Shown: positions 10,748 to 22,373, numbered from the stretch's first letter. The stretch: DNA of 64,000 nucleotides from Garcia nutans (GCA_947685225.1 CANTUV010000015.1:5394001-5458000); one strand, 5' to 3'. Numbers and translations are program-made. The notes: generated by a model from the letters alone, not told the origin.

Positions 10748-12362
10748 ACCTTGCATGATGTCCAGCTTTATGACAATAAAGAAGCGCTTAATGGGAGGCA
10801 ACCCATTAGTTTGAATTTCTTTTTCATAGTTATAATTTTGTATTTTGTAATTTTGATTTTATGTTTAGTTTAAATAAATAGAAACCCTAAACTCTCTTGC
10901 ATCTTGTTTTTGAACAATTGTGTTTGTGATGGAAAATTAGGTTTTGCCTCACCAAGGTACGATGGAAGACAGGTTGTCCCTTAATCCTTTCTCTTTATTA
11001 TTCTTGTTTTCCATTGAGGACAATGTAAATTCTAGAGTGTGGGGTAATCTTTTAGCTTTTCTTTAATTTTTGTTTTGGTTGCCTTGGTATGTTTTATTGT
11101 GTTGTGCATGGTATAATTGTTGAAATTTATTGATCTTTTCTGTGATTCTAGCATTATAGTTGAGACTTTAGTATCAGTGTAGATATGAGCATTTGAATTC
11201 ATTCAGGATCAATTTTCACATTCTGCGGTTCATGACATATAAATCTTTGAGAACCCACCTTTGTGAGTTTTGAGCCTTATAGATTAAATGATTGATTTTC
11301 TTTTCTTAAGTGTGCACCTTCATGATTTTGCATCTCTAGAGTTTGCTTTTGCATACTGATTGAACCCACATTATGATTTAATCTCAAGTTTTAAAATGAT
11401 GAAGGCAAATTAGGCTAGCCCTTTAGCTTAAAAAGACCTCCTTTAATATTTAATTCCTTAGTGAGCCAAGTTGAGCCTTTGACCTTTTCTTGTTTGATCA
11501 ACACAATTCACAGCTCAACTTTCTCTTATTATCATCATACCTGCATTAAGGAATGGAGTTTTATGATATGACAATAGGGTGGTTTGTTTCAAAGTGTGGG
11601 GTAAGCAAGTAAAAAAAAAAGAAGTAGTGCTATTGGGGGTTGAAATGCAAACTTTGCACATTGTATTTGATTAAGAGTCATTATTCTTTTCCTCTATATT
11701 TTAAGCTAGATGTTCCATGCAATTCTTAATTTTGTATATATATAAATTTAAAAAAAATGTTAAAAGTAAAAAAAAAAAGAGAGAGAAAATAAAAGAAAAG
11801 TTACATATATATATATACAAAATTCATATATGTTCTAGCATTGGTTATCAAAAGAGGAATGTTGACTCATGTATTTTTATGCAAATATGTAAGATTATCA
11901 AGGGTTGGTGAGTATGCCATTTGAGAGAGTTATGAGTGCCTTAGCAAGAGTAGTGTCTAATTTTGATACTCCATTTCTTGATGCTCTAGCTTAAATGTCG
12001 TTTCTCACACCTTCACCTTAGCCCTATTGCATCAAAATAAAAGACCTTCGGATTATTTCTTAAGAAAATCAGTGAGGGAGATTGGATAATTAAGCAAGTT
12101 TATGGTAGTATGCAATCATGAGTGGTTTGAGTGATTAACTTTTGAAATCGAGTGAAACACTTAGATGAGAGATAAGATTTGTATGTCTGGATTAATGAAT
12201 GAGTTAAGAAAATCTTGATTGAAGGAAATTGCAATTATTTATGTCTAATGTCTTGAAGGATTTCATCTTATATGTTGGAATTATAGTTAAGGTTGTTTGA
12301 GTTTTTAATTTATGCCATGTGAATTTGCTTGAGGACAAGCAAAGTTGTAAGTGTGGGGTAGT
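10748..12362 (+). other. 3' UTR of element C with hairpins and polypurine tract
   Basis: About 1.6 kb without a credible ORF. Right behind the stop lies a stem-loop at 10790-10807 (AATGGG/CCCATT around AGGCAA). Further hairpins with an AGGA loop are at 11012-11025 (CATTG/CAATG) and 12325-12342 (TTGCTTG/CAAGCAA). An A-rich stretch with short TATA runs covers 11750-11820. The polypurine tract AAGTGTGGGGTAGT at 12349-12362 touches the 3' LTR. The same hairpins recur in element H. Confidence 0.75.
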
Positions 12363-14078
12363 TGTTTTGTTAGTTTTTGTCATAGATTTGTAGTTTGTTT
12401 ATTATGATAATTATTGTTTTATTTAGGTATTTTGTTAGTTTTTATCGGTTTGTTTAGTGTTTTCATTAATTTTGATAGTTTTAGTTTATTTCAGTGTTTA
12501 AGTTGTTTTTGATCTAGTTTTTAGTATGTGTTTATGTTTTGTTAGTTATTGTTTATTTAGTTTTTGTTTAAAGTTATTTGATGTTTTGTTTTAGGTTAAA
12601 AAAGCCAAGGAACCAAGACTGAAGGAAGAATGCACAGTAGCAGACACAGGCAGAGGACACGGCCAAGTCACTGGCTGTGTCCCATATCAAGTTAAAGAAG
12701 AAGAGCAACTCACAGAAGCAGACACATGCAAGGGACACGTCCAAGTCAGTGGCCATGTCCCTCCAATGAAGCCCAGACACGGCCAAGTCACTCTGACTTG
12801 GCCGTGTCTCACCAAGTTCCAAAGGAATAGAAGAAGCAAAACTCACAGTGAAAGACACAGGCAAGGGACACGGCCAAGTCACCTGGTCGTGTCCCTCCAA
12901 AAGGCTTCAACACGGCCAAGTCAAGCTCCACTTGGCCGTGTCACTCAACAAAGAAGAAAAGAAGAGAGGCAAGCAGTGGTGGACACAGGCAAGGGACACG
13001 GCCAAGTCACCTAGCCATGTCCCTCCAAAGAACACTCACATGGCCAAGTCACTTCTGACTTGGCCGTGTCCCTCATGAACTAAAAGTGCAACGGATTTTA
13101 AAGCGTACGTTTCGTATAAAAGGAAAAGGAATAGCTAGGGTTGAGAACTGTTGATGATTTGGAGCAGAGTTTTGAGCCGTCAGAGAAAAGTTTTAGGGTT
13201 TAACATTAGTTTTCTTGATTTTGATTAAACTTGGATCAAAACTAGTTTTAGATTAGATTGTTCATACCATTGTTTCATCCTTCTTGCAAGATTTGAACAA
13301 GAGATTCTTCAGAAGCTTCAAGGAGTTGTAACTTTGTTTTGATCTCGAACTTATTCTCTTTATTTTCATTGAATGGATATTATCATGTCTATTTTGATTT
13401 CTTTGAACATTAATGAGATGAATATGTTTGATTGCATTATGAACTAATTTGATCTAGTCTAGGGTTTGTATGGATCTGCTATGATTGTATGAATTGGTTT
13501 TTCGCTTAGCTAATAATTTCTTTAGCCTTGATTGAATGGAACATTGTTAATATATAATTGATTGACAACCAATTATGTGTTTTAAGGTATTAGATGATGG
13601 ATCGATAGATGAAGTTTAATAATTGAACAATTCAATTAGGGACTTAGGTGAATTAGAGATATAACCTATTAAAAAGATTATTTCACTTATAACAAGATTA
13701 GTTGAAAGAGGTTTGAATGCGAGAGCTTATTTCCTTGACTGGATTAGTTGAGTTGTTTGAGATTTAATCTTTGAAATTTAATTAGTTAAGAGGAATAACC
13801 GTTCATACATATAAGTAGTAGAGAAGTGCAAACCCTAGACCATTCTATCAAGTGAATCAAAACTCAGCTCAATTTACTTTTATTATTTTAAACTTTAATC
13901 AATCTTCTTCATTATTTAGCAATTTATAAATCTCTTTATTACTTGTTAATCATAATCTGATAAGCAATTAACCACTTTAGCTTCCTTGAGAGAACGACCT
14001 TGGGGCTATCACCTTTACTACAGCTACCTCGTATACTTGCGAGTGACGCTTTGTGGTAGAGTTAATTCAAGCGCAACA
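12363..14078 (+). repeat. 3' LTR of element C
   Basis: 1716 bp copy of 6212-7926 ending at GCGCAACA and followed by the TSD CCGTG. The dyad cluster lies at about 12650-13078 and the TATA box at 13115-13123. Substitutions relative to the 5' LTR include many C/T and G/A changes in CG-containing motifs. Confidence 0.92.
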
Positions 14079-15828
14079 CCGTGGGGTGTTGAACAATTTG
14101 GGGCAGAATTGTTTTCTAACCCACGCCCGTGGGGGTTGGGGTGGCCACAGCCGTGGGCTTTAGTTAGTGATGTTGAGTTGTAATTTGCGATCTTAAGGTC
14201 TAAGATGAGGTTTATAAGTGATAAATTGTATTGGAATTCATGTATTGTATCATTTTTGGACTAGGTTTTGGAAGAAGGTGATTTGCCCTAATTTAAGAAG
14301 TGAAGAATTCTTGGAAAAAGAAGAGTATAGAGTTGTGTGAGTGTTCTTGAGGTAAGTACAAACTACATTATTGCATACATTCATATGATGTTGAGACTTA
14401 TCACACATTTGATTGTAAATGTGTTAAGAAATCTAAGGCATTGTTGATGCATATTAATAATGTTATGTTTGGTATAATGTGAATGTTGTGATGAGCATGT
14501 GAAATGTATGTTAATGCAATTGGTTGGGTACACTCGAATAATAAATTGAGGTATAATGAAATGTAAAACCATTGTGGTTGGTTATATTGATGATGAAATG
14601 AAATATGAAATGTGAAAGATGTAATATTATGATGAAATATAAAATATGAAAGATGTGATGTTATAATGAGATATGAAATGTGAATTGAGATATGATGAAA
14701 TGTGAAGCCATAGTTGTTGGCTATGACAATGCAAATGAAATAATTGGGGCATAGTTGCCTAGTTGATTGTGGAACATGAAATGAAAAATGAAATGAAAAG
14801 AGTTTGATAAAGAAATAAATGAAATGATTATGTGCCTAATATGTTAATTCAATTTTCAGAGTTCTGGGTTTGGCGGCATGCCTATGAATTACTGGATAGG
14901 TGAAATGACCGGGTCGTAAGCCGATTCCAGTTGGAAAATGTGAAATGTGATGTTTTTGGGGTGAAATGACCGGGTCGTAAACCTCAAACACAAATTATTG
15001 AAACTAGATTGAGTGAAATGACTAGGTCGTAAGCTCAAATCTAGTTGATTATCCATGGATAAATGTATTGATGATTTGAATTATGGACCAAAGCAGTAAC
15101 TCTGAATTTTGAATAACATATTAGATTCTTTTTGGGCCCATGCTTGTGTTTGTTTAAATGTGATCCTTGAATTGTGAAATAAATGAATAATGAGATATAT
15201 TTTTGTCTTTGTTTTTATATGCACTATGGAGATAAATATAATGTTATGTGATACTTATAATACATAAGGAACTTATTGAAAATAAAGATAGCTTGGCAAA
15301 GATATGTTGAATAATAAATCTATGAAGATACAATATGATGGGTAATATTCTTTTGAGTTATTCATGAAACTTGATTGTGTGATGTTGGCATTGCATTGAA
15401 GCATAGAATTATTGTAGTTTGTACCACTAAGCCATTGGCTTAGCACGAGTGTGATTCATCAAGCAGGTGACAGGGAAGAACCGGAGAGTTCCTCTAGGCC
15501 GAGTAGAGTCTAGATCTTGAGGTGTTGATACTGGAGCTTAAAGATCAAAGACATACTGCCAAACATGTATATATTTTCTATTTTGTAAAACTTGAGTTTT
15601 GATGTATATGTATTTGTAAATATGTTACATTTTCTGCTGCGTCTTGTATAAACATTTTGATCTATTGTGTTTTATAAATTTCCTTAAATGTTTTAAAATT
15701 GTTATTATTATTTTAAAGGATAGTTTGTGTGTTTTGTAAACAGTGGCATTTCTATATTCAGTGTACGTATATTACGATCGTATAAGCATGTTGTGTATGT
15801 ATATGGGGTGTAGGAGTGTTACAATAAT

Positions 15829-16647
15829 TCCCATTAAGTAGGTTTTAATCCATTCAACCAACTAAAGTAGCTTTTATGCTATATTGGATTAAAACGAAAT
15901 TAAGAGGTTTATTATAAATAGATTTCTCACTTGAAAAGAGGTAACTAGTAGTTCATGCCAAAAACAAGCCCATAGTTAATTTATTCTTAGTGTAAACTAG
16001 GCCCACAATTGATTTTTGGTATTTCATAATTGACCTAAATATTTTTGCAAGCTCTTTGTAAAAATGGTTGGGTGAAAATAGTTTTGTTTCTAAGCCCATT
16101 GTAAAAGATTTTAGAAAATGGATTTTGGGCTTAGTATTTGGGCCATGGGCCAAAGAATTATTGATTTGTTTTTAGAAAAGTCTTATGTCCAAAGACCATC
16201 TTGAAAATTTTCAAAAATAGTTTTGGTCTTTTGGGTTTTAAAGAAAAATTTATTTTGAGCTTACAGTATACTTAGGTCATATTAGAAAAAGAGCAAACCA
16301 AATAAGCCATGATTTAGACTAAGATAAACTAACCATAGTCAAACAACATGCATTTGGGGTAAAACCTAAGGAAAGTAACTAGGCCAATTACATGAGCTTT
16401 AGTCTTTGGGTTAAAAGGCTTAGGTTCCCATAGCAAGTATATACAAAATGGTACGAGGCTATGAGTGGTTATGCCATGCTCGATCTCCATACCTTAAGTG
16501 AAAGTATGGTATCCCTTACATAACATAACACAGGTAACACGGGCGTCCTAACTCACGCACACAATACAATCTAAGATGATGCAATGGATAATATCATTAT
16601 AAGAAAGAATAGAATAATATAAAGACCAACGGAATCAACTTCTCTTA
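15829..16647 (-). other. Element A untranslated leader, part next to the PBS
   Basis: Non-coding, AT-rich sequence between the PBS of element A and the site where D inserted. I see no conserved ORF; the short open frames here lack recognisable domains. Confidence 0.65.
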
Positions 16648-16665
16648 TCCCCAGTGGAGTCGCCA
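16648..16665 (-). other. Primer binding site of element A
   Basis: On the minus strand the bases read TGGCGACTCCACTGGGGA, directly behind the LTR. This is the TAT/Ogre-type PBS, which has been reported as complementary to a tRNA-Arg 3' end. It fixes the direction of element A: its body lies to the left. Confidence 0.8.
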
Positions 16666-16666
16666 C

Positions 16667-17939
16667 TGTGAGCGGGGATTTTTGCCCCCACTCCCGGTGG
16701 AATGGTTCTTGCGACTTCGGCACTGTTTAGGCTCGGGGCCTTAGAGAACACGGACCTAAGTCCGGAGAAAATGTAGTCACCACCCGGACAGGCCGGGAAA
16801 AAGAAAGGGGTGGATGACTCGATTCCTAAGGAATCCCCAACCCCTTAATGGGTTCGGAAAGTTGGGTACGTGTGGGGAAGGTGAGAAATGGCCTAGCACC
16901 CCCACAACGCCTGGTTCATTGGAACCGGCCTCCTTTACAGGTCTTAATATTATAAAATTCTTAAATATAACAATATTATCCATACTACACACAATAAAAA
17001 GAAAGCATCAATATATTAAAATAAAAACAATGTCCAAACAAAACAAAACAAATAAATGGACACCCATCCAACGATGGAAACATGTCCTTACATCACATGC
17101 CTATTTAGGACACCCACCAAAAGGTAGAAACATGCCTTTTACATGAGTTCTAAAATAGAAAAGAAAATTAAATTACATGATGTTTAACACCCACCAAGTG
17201 GAAACATACCTCTTACATCTTTTGGAAGTTTAAATTAATTGAAAAAGTAAATAATCATTCATCATAAATAAATCATTCATCAAAAGTATTTAAAAATCAA
17301 TAAAATAAACATCCATCCATGATAAATTAAATAAATCAAGTATTGAAATTAAATAAATTAAAGTATAAGAAATAAATCAAAGCATATCAAGTATGGAATT
17401 GAATAAAGCAAATAAAAGTCTAATTTATGACTACTGTGACTTTTTATGGAATTAAAATAGATTAGGGTTTTATGTTTTAAAGGATTGGTAAGACTCTTTG
17501 ATTAACAAAATTAAGGTTTGAATGGTGAAATCTTGAAATTAGGGTTTTGGACACTTTGGAATACTTTTTAATTCATGATTTTTAAATAGTGAATTAAGCT
17601 ACTGTGACTTTTTTGAGTTTTTATATTTTTATATTTTTTAATGTTTTAAAAGGATTAGAGTTCATAAAAATTAGGGTTTAAGGTTTTAAAAGGATTAGGG
17701 TTCATTATTTTAGGTTTAAAAGTTGAATTTTTGATTTAGGCTTTGAAATTGGCGTTCTCGGGTAAGGAATTATTTTTAAATTTATTTCTAAATTTATTAT
17801 TATTATTTATTATTATTTTTTTAAAAATTATAAAAAATAAATACTAAAATAAATATTATTTTATTAAAATAACACGAAAATTATCTTGGACCATATAAAA
17901 TATATTGGACCGGACTGGGTCAAAAATTAAGGGTCTACA
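16667..17939 (-). repeat. TAT LTR shared by elements A and F (about 1.27 kb)
   Basis: On the minus strand it begins TGTAGACCC and ends CTCACA next to the PBS. One side (left) carries the PBS of A; the other side (right) carries a purine-rich tract and 3' UTR repeats, as expected beside a 3' LTR of another copy. It contains several TTAGGGTTT-like words in a long AT-rich part (17460-17710), which are not a telomeric array. Confidence 0.75.
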
Positions 17940-17956
17940 GTTTGCCTCCTGCTTGA
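17940..17956 (-). other. Candidate polypurine tract of element F
   Basis: On the minus strand, GCAGGAGGCAAAC directly precedes the LTR start TGTAGACCC. The purine-rich run next to an LTR start fits a plus-strand priming site. It is short, so the call is moderate. Confidence 0.5.
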
Positions 17957-18029
17957 ACGATCTGAGACTTTAGTAAAAGAGAGTGAAAAGCAATAAGACT
18001 TAATTTTTATGAGATGGTTACATGAATTT

Positions 18030-18760
18030 GTTTTGGGTACTTGGACCCGAGACTAAACTTGATTTGGGTACTTGGACCCTGGATTGGGTACTTGGACCCG
18101 AGATTGATTTGATTTGGGTACTTTGACCCGAAATTGGGTATTTGGACTCAAGACTGAATTTGATTTGGGTACTTGGACCCGAGATTGAATTTGATTTGGT
18201 ACTTGGAATTGTGATTGGGTACTTGGACCCAAAATTGAATTTGATTCAGGTACTTGGACCCGAGATTGAATTGGATTTGGATACTTGGACCCGAGATTGA
18301 ACTTGATTTTGGGTACTTGGACCCTAGATTGAATTGGATTTGGATACTTGGACCCAAGACTAATTTGATTTAGGTACTTGGACCCGACAATGGGTACTTG
18401 GACCCGAGACTGAACTGAATTTGGGTGCTTGGACCCAAGATTGAGTACTTAAACTCGAGATTGAATTTGATTTGGTTACTTGGACACGAGATTGAATTGA
18501 TTTGGATACTTAGACCCGAGATTGAATTTAATTTGGGTACTTGGAGCCGAGATTGGATACTTGGACCCGAGATTGAATTTGATTTGGGTACTTGGACCCG
18601 AGATTGAATTGGATTTGCATACTTGGACCCCGAGATTGAACTTGATTTTGGGTAGGGTACTTGGACCTGAGATTGGGTACTTGGACCCGAGACTAAATTG
18701 ATTTGGGTACTTGGACCATAGAATGGGTACTTAGACCTGAGACTGAATTTGGCTAACCTT
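18030..18760. repeat. Tandem array 1: 'tacttggaccc' minisatellite in the 3' UTR of F
   Basis: About 25 copies of a unit with the core GGGTACTTGGACCCGAGATT. Two unit lengths alternate: about 20 bp (core only) and about 31 bp (core plus TGAATTTGATTT). Copies differ by several substitutions. Open reading frames across it are by-products of the repeat. Confidence 0.9.
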
Positions 18761-18799
18761 TTATTAGTTGAGAAGTCTGATTGCTCCGGTTGTTGTATG

Positions 18800-19255
18800 C
18801 ATTGTTGGTCTTCACCCTAAAAATGGATCTTCATCATTGGACCTTGGATCTTCATCCTTAGCATCGGATCTTGACCTTTGAAAATGGATCTTCATCCTTT
18901 GAGATCGGGTCTTCACCCTTGAAAATGGATCTTCATCCTTTGAGATCAGGTCTTCACCCTTGTAAATGGATCTTCATCCTTGTAGATTAGGTCTTCACCC
19001 TTGAAAATGGATCTTCATCCATGTAGATCAGGTCTTCACCCTTGAAAATGGATCTTCATCCTTTGAGATCGGGTCTTCACCCTTGAAAAATGGATCTTCA
19101 TCCTTTGGACTTTGGGTCTTCACCCTTAAACTATGGATCTTTATCCATTGGAGATTGGGTCTTTACCCTTGAAACATAGATCTTTATCCATTGGAGATCA
19201 GGTCTTTACCCTTGAAACATGGATCTTTATCCACTGGAGGTCGGGTCTTTACCCT
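18800..19255. repeat. Tandem array 2: 'ggatcttcatcc' minisatellite in the 3' UTR of F
   Basis: About 11 copies of a unit near 41 bp. Each unit is built of two similar halves of about 20 bp, one with GGATCTTCATCCTT and one with GGGTCTTCACCCTT, so the array looks like a dimerised 20-bp repeat. Copies towards 19255 are more diverged (TTTATCC, TTTACCC). Confidence 0.9.
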
Positions 19256-21505
19256 GGCTTCAGCTCTTTTAGTTGGACTGATCTTTTGTCTTTTGCATCT
19301 TCAATCTTTTGAGAAATATAATTTTCTTCTTCTCTATTTTTTTTCATTCTTTTTTTGTTCTTCCTTTGCACTTTAAAAAAAATTCAACCCTTTTTAGCTA
19401 GCCTTCATATCCTCTCCTACCCCCTGCGTGGCGAAATATTTGCAAGTGTGTTTGAAAATGTTTTATATATAAACTCAAAAAATTGAAAAGGAGAAACTTT
19501 GCCCCTTGTGTAGGCCCAAACCCATGATTTTTCTATGTGGGCTTTGGTTGATGTTGTAGATTGTCTAGTTCTTCGAACAAGCATGTATTTCTTCTTTTGC
19601 AAAATTACTGGAACTTTCTCAAGCAATGGGCTTTCCATGCCCCCCTGATTTGATATCTTATTTTGATTGTTTACTACAGGGTGTTTGCTGTTCACTTTGA
19701 TAAAGGATAGACAATACAAGACAAGAAAGTGCGATGTGATATGCTCATGTATGCATGATATCCCTGAATGATACTTACAGTCATTCCATCGACTCACAAA
19801 CCGAAGTGATCAACAGAAGTGTTCTCATTGATTCCTTTCAGATGCTCGTTCAGGTCTTGCATTAGAACGACACAATGCTCCACATTTATGGCTTTTATCT
19901 TTAAGAAGTTGAAAACATGAGTGGTGGAGACTCCAAGCAGTAGAGATACATCCATTTCAAACTATGTTTCAGCATATCAATCTGTAGCTTCTTCATGACC
20001 TTGCTAGTAATCATTTTCATTGCCCAATGTGTCCTTCTAGTTTTGATGGTGCAACAAACTTCTCTTAACTTGAAGGCTTCGTGAGACAAAAACATTTTTT
20101 ATTTTTTAAATTTTGATTTTGAAATCAAATGTTTGCTTTGCCAAATAGATATCAATGTACCTCAAGACTTGATTTTTCTAAATTAACATATCTATAACAT
20201 GACAACCTAGTCACCGTACTAAACTCGGGAATCATTTCTATTTAAGCAATAACTGTTGCACTTCAGATAGGCACAAACACATTACTTGGCCAAAGGTCTC
20301 ATTGAATTTAAATATCGCCTATCTCATATGCATGCTTATTCAAACTATCTCCACTAATAGACTCTACCTACCAAGAGAGATCAACAGGTCTTTGATAGGC
20401 TTGAAATGGGGTCTATAAGGAACATGGGTTAAATGAATGCCATTTGTAAGTTGGAGCTGATGTGACACAATGGACAAACCTTCACACTATAAATTTCTTA
20501 TTTGAACTTTAGGTAGCTTGGAGGCAATCATGCTAGACTCCAAATTCCTTCTATCTTTTTGGCATTAATCTGGATCTCGATTGGAACACTCTTTGCCCTT
20601 GCAAAAAGTTTGGTACCCAAATTTGTTTCTTTTCTTCTTCTCCCTTTTCTTTCTTTTTATTTTTCTTACTCTTCCCTTTCGTTGAGCATTTTATCATTTT
20701 GTCCTTCTTCTTTGTAGGATGGTTAAGTATAGGACTTTCAAAAACTGGGTGACCTTTCTCCTTTTTTCTCCAATTTTGATTGAATCTTTGGTTGGGTTGG
20801 ACCAATTCAAGTCAAAAGTTCCTTATAAAACAATTGGGAGCCTTTTGCTACTTTGGGTAAAAGAGAACTCAGTTGGCTTTTTTGAACCGCCTTTTTAGGT
20901 TTTATCTTTCTTTCTTTTTTTTTCTTTTCCGTTTCTTTTTTCCTTTTTTCTCTTTTTTTTCTTTTGTCATTTTTTTGGTTCTAGCTCTTAAAAGAGTTGT
21001 CTTTGGGTTTCTTATAATGGATAAGTGGAGTGACATAAATCTCCTTTAACAGGGATAAATCATTTGTTACTCTGATGTTATCTTGAAATATTGGAGATAT
21101 TAGAAAAACTTCAACTGCCCTTATGGTCTTGAGAACTTCAACTACCCTTATGGTTTTGAGAACTTCAACTATCTTCATTGTCTTGACTATTCATTTCTTT
21201 CTTTGATCTTCTTGCCTCTTCATCTTAGTGATCATAAGACTTGTCAAATGTATCACAACAGCTCAGGGTAGGTTGTTGGGATTATAAGCCAATGAAAAGA
21301 AAGCTAAAATTTTATGAAGGCTCAAAGGGACAACTAGGGATTGATATTTAATAGGGTGGATACAAGTTGTTGGCTAACCAAACAATGCCTAGATCATCTC
21401 TCCCTTAAATAAGCAGAGTTCAATTTCGCCTCGAAAGTTTGTCAAAGAATGTTCTAAGACTGACTAGGACCTAGACAAAGGTAATTATGCAGGAGCCCTC
21501 TCTAA
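19256..21505 (-). other. Remaining 3' UTR-like region of element F
   Basis: About 2.2 kb without a recognisable protein domain on either strand. It has pyrimidine-rich tracts at 20630-20690 and 20900-20970 (purine-rich on the minus strand) and a short 27-bp repeat at 21108-21180. The last five bases before element B (21506-21510, GTAAG) are its TSD. Confidence 0.6.
21108..21180. repeat. Three copies of a 27-bp repeat
   Basis: Units built around ACTTCAACT...CTTATGG...TTGAG repeat about 2.7 times with a few substitutions. It lies within the 3' UTR of element F. Confidence 0.75.
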
Positions 21506-21510
21506 GTAAG

Positions 21511-22373
21511 TGATGCGGAACCCTATGGCAATGAAGGCCTCAAACCCCAACGCACGCTTCAATATAGAAATCCAAGAACAAGGATAAACCACCCTCTATA
21601 TCACCCAATGCTTAGCGAAGCAAGAACACTAATGACGAAAGGATTTGGAAGGACGGATCAGAAGAACGCCACAATCGAAATTGATAAGTTAGTCTGATTC
21701 GTGATGCAATCAATGAAAGAAGCAAAATCTCTCACTCTCTCAAAGATGGCCGAAATTTGCATAAAAAGAAATCTGAATATAATTTTGTCAAAAGTTCCTC
21801 TTACAAGAAAATAAGGCCCTATTTATAGAAAAACAAATTAAAATTCGTAACTATCCTAACCCTAGTGAAAAAAGGAAAATTACAAAGTCAAAATCCTTGT
21901 CAAATAAGGAAAATATCATCCTAACCAACTAAGGAAAGAAGGATCCTTGTCAAATAAGGAAAATATCATCCTAACCAACTAAGGAAAGAAGGGAACCACA
22001 TCCCATGTGCATGGGTGTGAACACAGCCCATGTGCATGAAAGAATAGGCTGCCCATGTGACAAAAGTGGTCCCAAAAAACCTAATTTCGTCCAAGGCCCA
22101 TGTGCTTGCATGTGGGCTGCCTTCCTTACTCCTTTCTTGCTCCTCTAGCCCATTTTTAAAGCCTTATCTTCCATATAAACATTCAGCATCACAATCAGCC
22201 TTTGTTGGTCTTCCAACTCCATACTGCACTTGTTTATTGCTAATTCAGTCACCTCCCTTGTAACAAAGTCTTGAACATGCAATCCAAGAGTGACGCCATA
22301 CTTCCTTGCTTTATTCCTTATCAATGGTCCTTGTTGTAGCACCAAAGGATCCTTGCCATGCTGGTTTACATCA
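21511..22373 (-). repeat. 3' LTR of element B (863 bp)
   Basis: Nearly identical to 27925-28837 except that it has two copies of a 50-bp repeat (21894-21993) where the other LTR has three. A minus-strand TATA box CTATAAATAG lies at 21819-21828. Upstream of it on that strand, at 21998-22110, is a cluster of CCCATGTGCATGGG-type palindromic words. The end of pol (22373-22145) lies inside this LTR. Confidence 0.9.

Larger units (their letters stand above)
6212..14078 (+). mobile_element. Athila-like non-autonomous element C
   Basis: A complete two-LTR element: LTRs at 6212-7926 and 12363-14078 (1715 and 1716 bp), PBS at 7933, and PPT just before 12363. The TSD is CCGTG at 6207-6211 and 14079-14083. 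The internal region is about 4.4 kb and encodes Gag, protease and only the C-terminal tail of integrase; RT, RNase H and the integrase core are absent. It sits within solo LTR D, in the CCGTG half of a CACGGCCGTG-type motif. The PBS and protease sequence place it in the Athila branch. It would depend on enzymes from an autonomous relative. Confidence 0.9.
5395..15823 (+). mobile_element. Solo LTR D, Tekay/Del-like, split by element C
   Basis: The two parts, 5395-6211 and 14084-15823, together make an LTR of about 2.55 kb whose start (TTTAATATCCC, first G mutated) and end (GTGTTACA) match element E's LTRs. ATAAT at 5390-5394 and again at 15824-15828 is the TSD. No internal region remains, so this is a solo LTR left by LTR-LTR recombination. 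It closely resembles solo LTR K, read in the opposite direction. It contains a GGCCGGCC palindrome near 5742, a GCCACGGCCGTGGC palindrome at 6178-6191, splice-like sites near 5849, 14264 and 14352, inverted-repeat arms at 14855 and 15098, and a hairpin at 15427-15443. Confidence 0.88.
1..17939 (-). mobile_element. TAT-lineage (Ogre/Retand-type) Ty3/Gypsy element A, left end outside window
   Basis: Read on the minus strand the order is LTR (17939-16667), primer binding site, leader, gag, protease, RT, RNase H and a second archaeal-type RNase H, which runs off the left edge before integrase. A second RNase H behind the RT-linked one is the hallmark of the TAT lineage. The leader is split by solo LTR D: host sequence ending at 5394 and restarting at 15824 is flanked by the same 5 bp (ATAAT), so 15829-16647 and 5053-5394 were once contiguous. 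Stops, frameshifts and an altered RT active site make this copy inactive. I saw no long extra ORF upstream of gag, which argues against a canonical Ogre and for a related TAT family. Confidence 0.85.

Noticed and set aside
10529..10801. Minus-strand ORFs within the fusion ORF of C (also 9466-9732, 9952-10260)
   Set aside because: Antisense to a well-supported protease and integrase tail.
17460..17710. Telomere-like TTAGGGTTT words
   Set aside because: Few, irregular and embedded in AT-rich LTR sequence; not a telomeric array.
18148..18607. ORFs with a periodic protein over the tandem repeat
   Set aside because: They are translations of the minisatellite on either strand, with no start context and no domain.
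18030..19255. Possible CRISPR-like array
   Set aside because: Units are directly adjacent without unique spacers, vary in length and lie in a plant retrotransposon 3' UTR.
19417..20095. Minus-strand ORFs of 126 and 64 residues in the 3' UTR of F as possible genes
   Set aside because: No recognisable domain, low-complexity composition and no support from context; left as part of the 3' UTR.
22057..22263. Plus-strand ORF, repeated at 28521-28727
   Set aside because: Antisense shadow of the integrase tail and LTR of B, duplicated with the LTR.
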